A stretch of 64,000 nucleotides of DNA from Maioricimonas rarisocia (lineage in GTDB: Bacteria > Planctomycetota > Planctomycetia > Planctomycetales > Planctomycetaceae): positions 5,696,001 through 5,760,000 of the forward strand of contig NZ_CP036275.1 of assembly GCF_007747795.1 (NCBI RefSeq), read 5' to 3'. The notes under the pieces were generated by a model, which saw only the letters and a list, made by a program, of their open reading frames with translations, was not told the origin of the DNA and did not search any database. The translations under genes were made by a program, and so were the position numbers. Positions 14,456 to 22,856 of the stretch are shown one piece after another. Within the stretch, counting starts at the first letter, position 1, and every line of letters starts with the position of its first letter.

Positions 14456-14513
14456 CCGGTGAACCCGTCCCACCGGAACAGCAGCAGGGACCGGGCAAGT
14501 GGCGGCTCTTGCC
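14456..14513 (-). other. Two tandem hairpins between ANTAR regulator gene and PGPGW-like gene
   Basis: On the minus strand the first hairpin is GGCAAG-8 nt-GGCAAG complement (14513-14494) and the second CCGGTG-9 nt-CACCGG (14476-14456). They are 17 bases apart in the only long gap of the operon. No T-run follows, so neither is a standard terminator. Their loops are 8 and 9 bases, unlike the hexanucleotide loops of the known ANTAR RNA target. Possible RNA control element, weakly supported. Confidence 0.3.
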
Positions 14514-14537
14514 AAGGCGGGCATCCCTACGAAGCAA

Positions 14538-15128
14538 TCAACTCGCAAAGGCTTCTTCGGCCGTCACGATCGAGCGTGCGATCTCCACCATCTTCAGGTT
14601 CTTCTCGCTCGAGAGCAATTGCAGTCGCCGGAACGCTTCGGGCTCGCTGAGCTTTGCTCGCGTCATCAGAATTCCCTTGGCGCGCTCGATCAGCTTGCGG
14701 TCCTCGAGTGCCTGGTGCAGATCGGCCGCCTGCTGGTGCAGGGCCTGAAACTCCCTGTACCGCTGCATCGCCAGGGCGATCGCCGGCTGCAGGTCGCTCT
14801 TCTTGATCGGCTTCACCAGGTACGCCAGTATCTGCTGCCTCAGCGCCCGGTCGATGCAGTCCTCTTCGTGATGAGCCGAGACCACGATCGTCGGGACCGG
14901 CCGATCCCGGCAAATCTCCCGGATGGCGTCAACGCCGTCCATTTCCGGCATCTCGATATCGGTGATGACGAGATCCGGCGACGTCTCGCGGCACTTCTCG
15001 ACCAGTTCGACGCCGGTCTGGGCCACCGCGACCACCTCGTGCCCCAGGTGCGGCAGAATGCGGCTGAGAAAGTCGCGCATGTCGACTTCGTCATCGGCCA
15101 CTGCAATTCTCAAAGTTCGCTCGTTCAT
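14538..15128 (-). CDS. Response regulator with ANTAR RNA-binding output domain
   Basis: 196-residue two-component regulator. Receiver domain residues 1-120 contain the acidic pair ADDE (11-14), phosphoacceptor D57 in VITDIEM and K in VKPI. A coiled-coil linker leads to a C-terminal ANTAR domain (about 135-190, with ERAKGILMTRAKLSEPEAFRRL), a fold that binds paired RNA hairpins to prevent transcription termination. I chose ATG 15128 because upstream in-frame residues have no receiver features. The histidine kinase gene ends 34 bases upstream on the same strand and is the obvious partner. Confidence 0.92.
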   Translation of the reverse strand: MNERTLRIAVADDEVDMRDFLSRILPHLGHEVVAVAQTGVELVEKCRETSPDLVITDIEMPEMDGVDAIREICRDRPVPTIVVSAHHEEDCIDRALRQQILAYLVKPIKKSDLQPAIALAMQRYREFQALHQQAADLHQALEDRKLIERAKGILMTRAKLSEPEAFRRLQLLSSEKNLKMVEIARSIVTAEEAFAS

Positions 15129-15162
15129 GGCGTTCACGTCGGTGCGCCGCACGCACTCACGT

Positions 15163-16662
15163 TCACCTGCTGGAGGCCATCGACCGGGGGAGTACGACGA
15201 CAATGGTCGCACCGGGTTCGTCGAGGTCGGCAATACTGATCTCACCACCATGGGCATCGACGATCCGTCTCGCAATCGCCATGCCAAGGCCCGTCCCCCG
15301 GGACTTCGTCGTGAAGAACGGCTCGAACACCCGCTGTTTCGTATCTTCACTCAGCCCCGGACCATTGTCTCGAAACCGCAGTTCGATGGCAGGCTGACCA
15401 TGCAACTCCGCATCCAGGGTCGTAATCACGACTTCGCCCGACGCAGGGCAGGCTGCCACCGCATTCTCCAGGATGTTGCGAAACACCTGCGCGATTCGGC
15501 CGCGATCCGCCTGCACTTTCAGCGACACACTGTCACACTCCGCGCGAAGCCGCACATCCTTTCCGTCCCGTGCCTCCCCGAGATGATCCCACGTCTCCGT
15601 CCAGATTTCCGACAGGACACACTCCCGCAGATCAAGTTTCAGCGGTGCCGCGTAGCTTCGGACTTCCTCATACAACCGTTGCAATTCGTCCAGAGCGCGA
15701 GCCGCCCGCGTCGTCAGATCCATCAGTTCCGGACGGTCTTCCAGATCCAGCTCGAGCATCTCCAGGCAGGCCCGGGCCCGCTGCAGCGCATTGCGGCTCT
15801 CATGCGCCAGACCGGTGACCATCTGTCCGATTGCGGCGAGTCGTTCGGACTGCACCAGCCGCTGCTCGGCGGCCCGCAACTGTGTAACGTCGTTCCCGAT
15901 CGCCAGCACGCCCCGGACTTCGCCACTGGGGGTCTTCAGCCGCCGGCCCGACCAGGCGATCTGATGCTCCCGCCCGTTGCGGTCGAGCACGGCGTTGACG
16001 TGCCCTTTCACTGGTATCCCCCCCACTGTCGTGTAGAAGAGCGAGCGCGTTTCTGCTCGAACGCGTTCCGGAAGAAATGTCTCGAACCAGTTCTTGCCAC
16101 GGACCTCCGCCAGTGAGTAGCCCGAGAGCCGCTCCAGGAACGGATTGAACTGCACGATCCGCCCCTGTTCGTCGAGCACGAGAACGATCGCGTGTGCGAG
16201 CTGCAACAGGCTGTCGCTGAAGTCCCGCTCTTCTTCAAGCTGAGCCTCGGCCTGCTTTCGATCCGTCATATCGCGGATGACGCCGCTGAACATGCGGGTA
16301 TCGTCGAACTTTACCTCGCTGACAGCCAGGTCGATCGGAAAGATCGTGCCGTCCTTCCGCCGCGCTTCCAGCTCGCGACCGATACCGATGATCTTTGCAA
16401 TTCCCGTGCGACGGTAATTTTCGAGATAGCCGTCGTGCTCCTCCGAGTGCGGGGAGGGCATCAGCAGCGAGACGTTTTTCCCGACGAGTTCGTCTTCGGA
16501 GTACCCGAACATTCGTTCGACGGCCGGGTTCACCGAATTGATGATGCCGTACTCGTCAATCGTGATCACACCGTCTACGACCGTGTCCAGCACGGCCGCC
16601 AGCCGGGCCGCGGTTTCCTGGTCATCCTGCGGCTTTGTCACTGGTTTCGATGAAGTGTTCAT
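15163..16662 (-). CDS. PAS-domain sensor histidine kinase (NtrB-like)
   Basis: About 499-residue soluble histidine kinase. Two PAS domains (about residues 15-130 and 145-265) precede the H-box GLAHESRN (His about 287), N-box ILENAVAA, G1 DNGPGL and FEPFFTTK-GTGLG of the ATPase domain. The first PAS (with GYSEDELVGKNVSLLMP and LEARRKDG) resembles the FixL type, but the haem-binding His cannot be confirmed by eye. No membrane segments, so it senses a cytosolic signal. An ATG at 16713 would add 17 residues and overlap the previous gene's end; 16662 is preferred. Likely partners are the ANTAR regulator downstream and the NtrC-type regulator at 19783. Confidence 0.92.
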   Translation of the reverse strand: MNTSSKPVTKPQDDQETAARLAAVLDTVVDGVITIDEYGIINSVNPAVERMFGYSEDELVGKNVSLLMPSPHSEEHDGYLENYRRTGIAKIIGIGRELEARRKDGTIFPIDLAVSEVKFDDTRMFSGVIRDMTDRKQAEAQLEEERDFSDSLLQLAHAIVLVLDEQGRIVQFNPFLERLSGYSLAEVRGKNWFETFLPERVRAETRSLFYTTVGGIPVKGHVNAVLDRNGREHQIAWSGRRLKTPSGEVRGVLAIGNDVTQLRAAEQRLVQSERLAAIGQMVTGLAHESRNALQRARACLEMLELDLEDRPELMDLTTRAARALDELQRLYEEVRSYAAPLKLDLRECVLSEIWTETWDHLGEARDGKDVRLRAECDSVSLKVQADRGRIAQVFRNILENAVAACPASGEVVITTLDAELHGQPAIELRFRDNGPGLSEDTKQRVFEPFFTTKSRGTGLGMAIARRIVDAHGGEISIADLDEPGATIVVVLPRSMASSR

Positions 16663-16693
16663 GAATGGTGAAACCGGTCGCACCCTGATAACG

Positions 16694-18313
16694 CTATCGC
16701 CGGGATTCCGCAACGCCCCCCGTGCCCGACTCCGCTGCCCGGACCAGTCCCAGTTCCGAACAGAACTCCGGAACGTCCAGCGGAACTTCCGGCGAGATCG
16801 TCACCGCCACGCACCGTTCGACGTCCGTCAACGGTTCCTGTCGATCGAGCTGGCCCCGCATGACGGACACATCCGCTTCCGATGCGTCACGACCATCGGC
16901 CCCCCGTTGCGCAAGACGCCGCTCGAGGACCTGCGGCTTCGCATCGAAACAGAGTATTCGAAACGGGACGCGCATGCGATCGGCCAGCGCCGCGAACCGC
17001 TGGCGAACGGATCGGCTCAGAAACGTTGCGTCCACCACGACGGGAAACCCCGCACTCACGATGCCCTCCGCCAGTTCTGCAAGACGGTCATACGTGCGAC
17101 GCGTCGATTCCTGCGAGTACACCTGCTGCTCGAGCTTCCCTTCCGTGCTCGCTTCGGGCGGCAATCCGAACAGCCGCTTGCGTTCGATGTCCGAGCGGAC
17201 GCGAATCGCCCCGACCTGTTCGACGAGCGGTTGTGTTCCAGTCGTCTTGCCCGAGCCGGACACACCATGGGTGATCGCCAGGAACGGCCGAAGCCGCTCG
17301 GAGTAACGTGACGCCAGTTCGATGTATTCGGTGCATTGCTCGATCAGCTTCCGCCGGTCCGCTTCCTCGACATCCGACTGTCCCAGCCGGATCGCCGCCA
17401 CCTTGGCGCGGACGAGTGCCCGATAGACGAGGTAGTACCTCAGCACGTCGAGTCCCGCGTAGTCACCGGTCCCCGCCAGATACCGGTCGAGAAAGCGATG
17501 GGCGAAGTCGGCGCGGCCGCGGTCTTCGAGATCCATGACCGCAAAGGCGACTTCCGACATCACGTCGGTCCACCGCAGCTCTTCGCTGAACTCGATGCCG
17601 TCGAAGATCAGGACGCCGTCTTCCCCGCGCACCATGTTCCCAAGGTGCATGTCTCCGTGACACTCGCGGACGAATCCGTCCCGCAGCCGCTCTGCAAAGC
17701 GGGACCGACACCGTTCCGCTTCCTCCTGTTCCCAGCGCTCGAGTCGCCCCAGGTCTTCGCCGCAACGTTCGAAAATCGCCGGGCAGTTCCGCAGCACATC
17801 GAGGTTGGCCTGTGCCGGACCGCGCACCTGGTCCGGTCGGCCAGCGCGACCCTCAGCAGTCGCGACCGCAATTCGCCCGTGGAACTCGACCACTTCGTCG
17901 GCAAGCGAATCGATCTCGTCCGCCCGGAGTTCCCCCTGGCCGATCAACCGGCTGAGGAGCATCTCCTGAGGAAACAGCCGCATCTTGACCGCGTATTCGA
18001 TCGGGTCACCGTCGCCTCCGATGCGGGGCGATTCTTCCGACCCCGTGATCGGTTCGACGCAAAGATAGAGATCCGGCGCGAGGCGACCATTGAGTCGCAA
18101 TTCTTCCTCACAGAAGTGCCGGCGTTTCTCCAGCGTCGAGAAATTCAGGAACCCCAGATCGACCGGCTTCTTGATCTTGTAGGCCCACTCGCCGGCCAGC
18201 AGCACCCAGGAGATGTGGGTTTCCAGAAGCCGGATCTCATCCACCGGGTGCGGGAACGCTTCCGCACGTTGCAGTGAGTCGATCAGGGTTGTTCCGTGTG
18301 GCAAGCCCGACAT
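16694..18313 (-). CDS. Aminoglycoside-phosphotransferase-like kinase fused to AAA/P-loop kinase
   Basis: 539-residue two-domain protein. The N-terminal part (about 1-335) has the small-molecule kinase signature HGDMHLGN (H219 to N226) and IFDGIEF with the metal-binding Asp (238), as in the APH family. The C-terminal part (about 345-520) has a Walker A GVSGSGKT (350-357) and looks like a small P-loop kinase. This fusion is known from other bacteria, often beside stress genes, and its substrate is unknown. It need not confer antibiotic resistance. It starts 9 bases after the stop of the gene at 18322 and so is operonic. Confidence 0.9.
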   Translation of the reverse strand: MSGLPHGTTLIDSLQRAEAFPHPVDEIRLLETHISWVLLAGEWAYKIKKPVDLGFLNFSTLEKRRHFCEEELRLNGRLAPDLYLCVEPITGSEESPRIGGDGDPIEYAVKMRLFPQEMLLSRLIGQGELRADEIDSLADEVVEFHGRIAVATAEGRAGRPDQVRGPAQANLDVLRNCPAIFERCGEDLGRLERWEQEEAERCRSRFAERLRDGFVRECHGDMHLGNMVRGEDGVLIFDGIEFSEELRWTDVMSEVAFAVMDLEDRGRADFAHRFLDRYLAGTGDYAGLDVLRYYLVYRALVRAKVAAIRLGQSDVEEADRRKLIEQCTEYIELASRYSERLRPFLAITHGVSGSGKTTGTQPLVEQVGAIRVRSDIERKRLFGLPPEASTEGKLEQQVYSQESTRRTYDRLAELAEGIVSAGFPVVVDATFLSRSVRQRFAALADRMRVPFRILCFDAKPQVLERRLAQRGADGRDASEADVSVMRGQLDRQEPLTDVERCVAVTISPEVPLDVPEFCSELGLVRAAESGTGGVAESRR

Positions 18314-18321
18314 GAAGTCCT

Positions 18322-18768
18322 TCAGATATCCAGAAGTGCTTTCGAGTAGAGATGGTCCATGTTCTCTTCAATCGCGGCAAGGCTGATGAACAGGCTAGTC
18401 ACCTTCTCGCAGTCGGCCTCCTCGGCAATGGTCTGGCACGTTTTGATGAGGGCCCGGTCCACCTGCTGGCAATGTTCGACCACTCCGTCCAGAGTTGCAT
18501 CGTCTTCCAGGTCTTCCAGCAACCGACGGCGATCCTGCACCTCGTCCGGGTAGAACTGCACCCACGTCTCCAGCACCGATTCGGGAGCCTCGCGCTCGTA
18601 CTGCTGCAAACTGTCGGCCAGCAGCGTCTCCTTTCCTTCGATGTAACCGAGCAGGAGTTTGACCCGCTCGTTGTCCACGTGCGACTCCAGTGACTCGAAT
18701 CGCGAGCAGACATCCTTGTGGACCGACTGCATCCACTGGAGTACGTCCTTCACCTGCTTTGCTGGCAT
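18322..18768 (-). CDS. Helical protein of unknown function, first gene of the stress operon
   Basis: 148 residues, almost entirely helical and acidic, with heptad-like runs (VKLLLGYIEGKETLLADSL, LFISLAAIEENMDHLY) suggesting a four-helix bundle. No membrane segment. I place the start at ATG 18768 because GGGGAGG lies 8 bases upstream of it; longer versions from 18801 or 18822 lack this. It precedes the APH/AAA fusion by 8 bases. A sigma-54-type promoter at 18858-18873 points into it. I do not recognise the family. Confidence 0.8.
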   Translation of the reverse strand: MPAKQVKDVLQWMQSVHKDVCSRFESLESHVDNERVKLLLGYIEGKETLLADSLQQYEREAPESVLETWVQFYPDEVQDRRRLLEDLEDDATLDGVVEHCQQVDRALIKTCQTIAEEADCEKVTSLFISLAAIEENMDHLYSKALLDI

Positions 18769-18857
18769 CAGTGCAGCCTCCCCGGGGTATTGACGCGACA
18801 TCAGCAGAGACGGTGATGGCAACTCTGCATTGCACCGTTCTGCGCGGGGAAACTTAT

Positions 18858-18873
18858 CGCACCTTTCGTGCCA
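18858..18873 (-). promoter_or_regulatory. Sigma-54-type promoter for the minus-strand operon
   Basis: Minus strand reads TGGCACGAAAGGTGCG. Against the known consensus TGGCACG-N4-TTGCW, the first block matches fully and the invariant GG and GC dinucleotides have the correct 10-base spacing. The downstream gene starts 90 bases away. Confidence 0.6.
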
Positions 18874-18923
18874 ACACGCCGGCCGCAGAACACAAACTCA
18901 AGGCGGATGATTTTCGCAGCGAC

Positions 18924-18939
18924 CGGCACACAGTATGCA
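18924..18939 (+). promoter_or_regulatory. Sigma-54-type promoter for hsp20
   Basis: Reads CGGCACACAGTATGCA. GG and GC are correctly spaced and 9 of 12 consensus positions match. Located 166 bases before the hsp20 ATG, back to back with the minus-strand element 51 bases away. Confidence 0.5.
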
Positions 18940-19104
18940 TTTCGATCTCAAAAACTGCGCCGGCAGATGCCATGCTGTGCGAGACTCCGCTTCGGCCGTC
19001 GGAGTCCAGGTGATTGACGACCGAACCGGGAGGAGAACCGGCGTTTCGCCGGCGCAGGCCTCAGGTTAGTCACTGGACCTCACCAGATTTGCGGGAGTAC
19101 GCTC

Positions 19105-19581
19105 ATGAATCAATCGACACCACGACCTCAGTCCCCCGGACTCAAGCGGTGGTTTGAAGGCAATCCTATCTCCTCGCTCCGTCGCGAAATGGATGACCTG
19201 CTCGAGAACTTCCTTGGCCAGGGGGAAGCGCTGCCCGCTTCACTCAGCAGCGTTCCACGACTCGACGTTTCGGAAACCGATGACGCGATCGAGGTCGTCA
19301 CCGACCTGCCCGGCTTCAAGCCCGACGATGTGCATCTCGAAGTCGGGGAGAACAGTCTGACGATCAGCGGCGAGCGGTCGGAAGAAACACGAACCGAAGT
19401 GAAGGAACGCAAGTATCATCGCATTGAGCGACGAACGGGCAGCTTCTCACGTTCGGTCTGGCTCCCTTGCGCCGTGAAGGAAGACAGCATCGAAGCCGAA
19501 CTGAAAGATGGTGTTCTGACTGTCACGCTCCCCAAAGCCGACGAGGCCAAACGCCACAAGATCCAGGTCAAAGGCGGATAA
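19105..19581 (+). CDS. Small heat shock protein, Hsp20/alpha-crystallin family
   Basis: 158-residue ATP-independent holdase that binds unfolding proteins in the cytosol. An N-terminal region with the typical WF and SLRREMDDLL helix is followed by the alpha-crystallin domain (about 48-155), with the conserved strand ending ELKDGVLTVTLPK (A-x-L-x-n-GVL motif). Length is normal. GGGAG lies about 10 bases before the ATG. It is the only heat-shock chaperone gene in the window apart from clpX. Confidence 0.95.
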   Translation: MNQSTPRPQSPGLKRWFEGNPISSLRREMDDLLENFLGQGEALPASLSSVPRLDVSETDDAIEVVTDLPGFKPDDVHLEVGENSLTISGERSEETRTEVKERKYHRIERRTGSFSRSVWLPCAVKEDSIEAELKDGVLTVTLPKADEAKRHKIQVKGG

Positions 19582-19617
19582 TCCGACAGTCCGTTCGATC
19601 ATCCGGCAACCGTTGCG

Positions 19618-19637
19618 GCCGGCGGACTCCCGCCGGC
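19618..19637 (+). terminator. GC-rich hairpin after hsp20
   Basis: Perfect 8-bp stem GCCGGCGG-ACTC-CCGCCGGC, 36 bases after the hsp20 stop. There is no clear T-run, so it may be an mRNA 3' end or attenuator rather than a strict intrinsic terminator. Confidence 0.4.
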
Positions 19638-19681
19638 ACTTCCCTCCCGATTCGCAAATCGGTCCGGATGCGGATAGAATC

Positions 19682-19698
19682 TGTGCGGATGTGCACAG
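19682..19698 (+). promoter_or_regulatory. Candidate activator-binding dyad, copy 1
   Basis: Contains GTGCGGATGTGCACAG (19683-19698), including the dyad TGTGC-N6-GCACA. The same 16 bases occur in inverse orientation at 31845-31860, upstream of the CBS cluster. It lies about 85 bases before the NtrC-type regulator gene, where autoregulatory sites are common. Confidence 0.45.
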
Positions 19699-19782
19699 GC
19701 GTTCTTGCACGCACACTTGCCATCGCCCCCTTCTTGCCCAAGCTGTCGGAGTGCTTCGCTCGTGACCGGGCCTGCTCTACCA

Positions 19783-21129
19783 ATGGATCTGCTGATCGTC
19801 GAAGATGATCGGGACTTTCGTGAGACCGCAGCCCAGTGGATGACCCGCAAAGGGCATCACGTCGAGCAGGCCGAAAACGCGCAGGAAGCTCTCAACCATT
19901 GCGCCCGTAAACATTTCGACGTCGCCATTGTCGACATGAATCTGCCCGGTCTCTCTGGGCTCGAACTGCTCCAGCAGATCCGGGACGAGAACATCGACAC
20001 CGAGGTGATCATCCTCACCGGCGAGGCGACCGTTGAGAACGCGGTCCAGGCGATGAAGCTCGGGGCCTGCGACTACCTCACCAAACCGTTCCCGCTCGCT
20101 GAGGTCGAACAGCGCTGCCGCATGGCCTGGGAGCGGGGCCGGCTGCAGAAGGAAAACCGTCAGCTCCGCGCATTGCTCGAACGCAATCGGCCGGCCACGA
20201 GAATCGTCGGCGAATCGGCCGGCATGAAGGAGCTGTTTCGCCTCATTGAACGGGTCGGCCCCACCGACAAGGCGATTCTCATCCAGGGGGAAAGCGGGAC
20301 CGGCAAGGAACTGGTGGCCCGGGCCATCCAGCAGTGCAGCCATCGCGCCGACCGTCCGTTCGTCACCGTCAACTGTGCCGCCCTCCCGGAACAGCTCGTC
20401 GAGAGCGAACTGTTCGGCCACGAGAAAGGCTCATTTACCGGCGCCACCGCCACCAAACCGGGCCTGTTCGAAGTCGCCGACGGCGGTACGCTCTTCGTCG
20501 ACGAGATCGGCGAACTCCCCGGCGCCCTGCAGCCCAAACTGCTCCGCGTTCTCGAGGATGGCTCCCTCCGCCGCGTCGGCTCCCATCGTGAGCGGCGCGT
20601 CAACGTCCGGATTATCGCAGCCACCAATCGCGACATGGAAGAAGAGATCGCCGTCGGCCGCTTCCGCGAAGACCTGTATTATCGCATCAACGTCATGTCG
20701 CTGGTTCTGCCGCCGCTCCGAGAGCGCCGCGACGATATTCCGCTGCTGATTGAACACTTCCTCGAAGCCGGCTGGCAGATCGAACCGGACGCCCGCCAGG
20801 CCCTGCTGACTTACGACTGGCCCGGAAATGTCCGTCAACTGATCAATGCCATCGAACGGGCCACGATCATGGCGGACGACAAGCTGATCACGCTCGATGA
20901 TCTCCCGCATGAGGTGGTCCGCGCCGGCAGCAGCGGAACGCACGCCCCTCTCGCGTCACCCGTTCAGGAGGACATCTGCAAGCTCGAAGACATCGAGAGT
21001 GCACACATACTGCAGGTCCTCAAGCAGGAAAAAGGGAACAAGGCCCGCGCCGCACGGGCTCTCGGAATCCACCGCCGCAAGCTGTATCGATTGATCGAAC
21101 GGTACAACATTCAATGGAACGGCGACTGA
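19783..21129 (+). CDS. NtrC-family sigma-54-dependent response regulator
   Basis: 448-residue transcription activator that opens sigma-54 promoters using ATP. Receiver domain (1-115) has phosphoacceptor D51 in IVDMNLPG and K101 in TKPF. The AAA+ domain has Walker A GESGTGKE (169-176), the sigma-54 contact loop GSFTGA (216-221; S instead of the usual A), Walker B LFVDEIGELP and the arginine-finger region. A Fis-type helix-turn-helix (about 410-445, NKARAARALGIHRRKLY) binds DNA. I chose ATG 19783 since the receiver begins there. Four -24/-12 promoters lie within 13 kb, and a PAS histidine kinase is encoded in the neighbouring operon. Confidence 0.95.
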   Translation: MDLLIVEDDRDFRETAAQWMTRKGHHVEQAENAQEALNHCARKHFDVAIVDMNLPGLSGLELLQQIRDENIDTEVIILTGEATVENAVQAMKLGACDYLTKPFPLAEVEQRCRMAWERGRLQKENRQLRALLERNRPATRIVGESAGMKELFRLIERVGPTDKAILIQGESGTGKELVARAIQQCSHRADRPFVTVNCAALPEQLVESELFGHEKGSFTGATATKPGLFEVADGGTLFVDEIGELPGALQPKLLRVLEDGSLRRVGSHRERRVNVRIIAATNRDMEEEIAVGRFREDLYYRINVMSLVLPPLRERRDDIPLLIEHFLEAGWQIEPDARQALLTYDWPGNVRQLINAIERATIMADDKLITLDDLPHEVVRAGSSGTHAPLASPVQEDICKLEDIESAHILQVLKQEKGNKARAARALGIHRRKLYRLIERYNIQWNGD

Positions 21130-21182
21130 AGGTCCAATGACGATTCACCGAGCCCATTGCCGCTGCGACAGTTCGTCTCCGA

Positions 21183-21198
21183 TGGCACGGCACGTGCA
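21183..21198 (+). promoter_or_regulatory. Sigma-54-type promoter for the first USP gene
   Basis: TGGCACGGCACGTGCA matches 11 of 12 consensus positions with exact GG-N10-GC spacing. It lies 54 bases after the activator gene and 62 bases before the USP start. Confidence 0.7.
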
Positions 21199-21259
21199 CA
21201 AAGACTCTTGTCGGGTGGCAGCGCGCTCCCGACGAACTTTCTGTCTGGCGAGGTGAGCA

Positions 21260-21727
21260 ATGATCCAGTTGAAGAAGATTCTGGTGCCGTCTGACTTCAG
21301 CGACTTCAGCAAGCATGCCCTGCGGTACGGCTGCGAACTCTCCAACCGGTTCAACTCCGAACTGCATCTGCTGCATGTCCTGCAGGACATCGTCGCCCTC
21401 GTCCCCGAACCCGGAATGGCCTTCCCGGCTCCGGGCGATTACATGGACGAAATGAAACAGAGCGCCAGCCGGGCGCTCGATGACCTTCCCGACGAAGAGT
21501 GGATCCGGGACGTTCCCGTCGTCCGCGAGGTTCGGGTCGGCACTCCCTTCCTCGAGATCGTCCGCTACGCCAGGGACCTCGACATCGACCTCATCGTCGT
21601 GGGAACCCACGGCCGGTCCGGCCTGGCACACGTCCTGCTCGGCAGCACCGCCGAAAAAGTCGTCCGCAAGTCGGGTTGCCCCGTGCTGACGGTCCGGCCC
21701 GAAGGTCACGACTTCGTCATGCCCTGA
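21260..21727 (+). CDS. Universal stress protein (UspA family)
   Basis: 155-residue single Usp domain. N-terminal KKILVPSDFSDFSKHAL and the C-terminal GTHGRSGLAHVLLGSTAEKVVRKSGCPVLTV hold the ATP-binding G-2x-G-9x-G(S/T) pattern, so this is an ATP-binding type USP. Close paralogue of the protein at 33731 (same core and the same ending EGH-FVMP). It follows the sigma-54 activator and has its own -24/-12 element. Confidence 0.95.
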   Translation: MIQLKKILVPSDFSDFSKHALRYGCELSNRFNSELHLLHVLQDIVALVPEPGMAFPAPGDYMDEMKQSASRALDDLPDEEWIRDVPVVREVRVGTPFLEIVRYARDLDIDLIVVGTHGRSGLAHVLLGSTAEKVVRKSGCPVLTVRPEGHDFVMP

Positions 21728-21761
21728 GGGGACGAATCGCGCAGCGGTCAGGCCCGGCATC

Positions 21762-21812
21762 GCCAGTGGCGATCCGGGCACAGTGGCGAGCCGGGCACAG
21801 TAGCGAGCCGGG
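21762..21812 (+). repeat. 17-bp tandem repeat, three units
   Basis: Units at 21762-21778, 21779-21795 and 21796-21812 follow CACAGTGGCGAGCCGGG with few changes. Located between the convergent USP and oxidoreductase genes. Confidence 0.8.
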
Positions 21813-21845
21813 CCCGGGTGAGAGTGCAGACGTCCGCGGACGCGT

Positions 21846-22844
21846 CTACGGGATCAGCACGATCTTGCCCGACAGCGTTCCCTGCTTGCCCAGCGTGTTT
21901 TCTTCCTGAAGGCGATGCGCCGCGGCCGATTCGGAAAGTGGCATCTCGCGACCGATCTGCGGCTTCCACTTTCCATCGCTGTACCAGGCGTTCAACCCTT
22001 CGCCGCACGTTCTCTGCTCGTCCGGTGTGGCATTGAACATCGCAAAGCCGACCAGCGTCAGATCGTTGACGTAGAACGGCCCGACGGGGAACGCCGGCCG
22101 GGCCTCCCGCCCCGCCATGATGATGATCCGGCCCCGCTTCTTCATCATCCCGACAGTTCGCTCCAGTGCCGGTTCACGCTGCGTTTCCCACCACACGTCG
22201 ATGCCGCCGTTGGACTCCGCGATCGCCTGGATCTCGTCATCGAGAGTCGGCGAGTGGTAGTCGAGCACGTGATCGGCACCGAGTGATTCGCAGTGCCGCT
22301 TCTTCTCGTCGTTGCCGACCGTCGCGATCACCGTCGCCCCGGCCGCTTTGGCGAACTGCACCACCGCCGAGCCGACTCCACCGGTCCCGCCGTTCACGAA
22401 CAGCAGTTCCCCTTCCCGCAATCGACCGTGCAGAAACAGACCCAGATGTGCCGTAATGCCCACCAGCGCGCCGGCCGCCGCCTCGGCATCCGACTCACCC
22501 TCAGGCGTCGGATACAGCCAGTCTTCGTCGACCGCGGCATACTCGGCCAGCGTCCCCTGCCGCCCGAACAACGACTGATTGCTCCCCCAGACGCGATCGC
22601 CCGGCTTGAACCGCGTGACGTTCGAGCCGACTGCTTCCACAGGGCCGGCAAGGTCGCAGCCGGGAATCCACGGGAATTCGAGCGGCATCGCAATCGCTCC
22701 TCCCCGCAGGTACGTGTCGATCGGATTGATCGAAGCCGCCCCCACTTTCACGAGGACTTCGGTCGGTCCCGGCTCCGGTGTCGGCAGTTCACCGTACTGG
22801 ATGTTTTCCGGTTCACCTGTCGCTGTGATGTATGCCGCCTGCAT
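21846..22844 (-). CDS. NADPH:quinone oxidoreductase-like, MDR superfamily
   Basis: 332-residue medium-chain dehydrogenase/reductase without the structural zinc cysteines. GroES-like N-terminal half, then the cofactor motif NGGTGGVGSAVVQFAKA (about 158-174). It probably reduces quinones or enones with NADPH in the cytosol. It starts 12 bases after the MOSC gene's stop, same strand, so both are likely one operon. Substrate unknown. Confidence 0.92.
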   Translation of the reverse strand: MQAAYITATGEPENIQYGELPTPEPGPTEVLVKVGAASINPIDTYLRGGAIAMPLEFPWIPGCDLAGPVEAVGSNVTRFKPGDRVWGSNQSLFGRQGTLAEYAAVDEDWLYPTPEGESDAEAAAGALVGITAHLGLFLHGRLREGELLFVNGGTGGVGSAVVQFAKAAGATVIATVGNDEKKRHCESLGADHVLDYHSPTLDDEIQAIAESNGGIDVWWETQREPALERTVGMMKKRGRIIIMAGREARPAFPVGPFYVNDLTLVGFAMFNATPDEQRTCGEGLNAWYSDGKWKPQIGREMPLSESAAAHRLQEENTLGKQGTLSGKIVLIP

Positions 22845-22856
22845 GATTCCTCCTCG

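Larger units (their letters stand above)
18769..19104. promoter_or_regulatory. Divergent control region between the minus-strand stress operon and hsp20
   Basis: 336 bases without a gene. It carries two -24/-12-type elements pointing away from each other, at 18858-18873 (minus) and 18924-18939 (plus). The long leader to hsp20 (about 160 bases after the -12 element) includes the hairpin CCGGCG-TTT-CGCCGG at about 19037-19051 and GGGAG just before the ATG. No CIRCE-like inverted repeat was seen. Confidence 0.6.

Noticed and set aside
14456-14513. Canonical ANTAR-target two-hairpin RNA
   Set aside because: Loops are 8 and 9 bases rather than six, and the conserved loop A and G positions are not met. 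Retained only as a weak finding.
16694-18313. Antibiotic-resistance gene (aminoglycoside phosphotransferase)
   Set aside because: The kinase motif is present, but the C-terminal P-loop fusion and the stress-operon context point to a housekeeping kinase of unknown substrate.
21762-21812. Three-unit 17-bp tandem repeat as a CRISPR array
   Set aside because: Units are contiguous with no unique spacers, and no cas gene is in the window.
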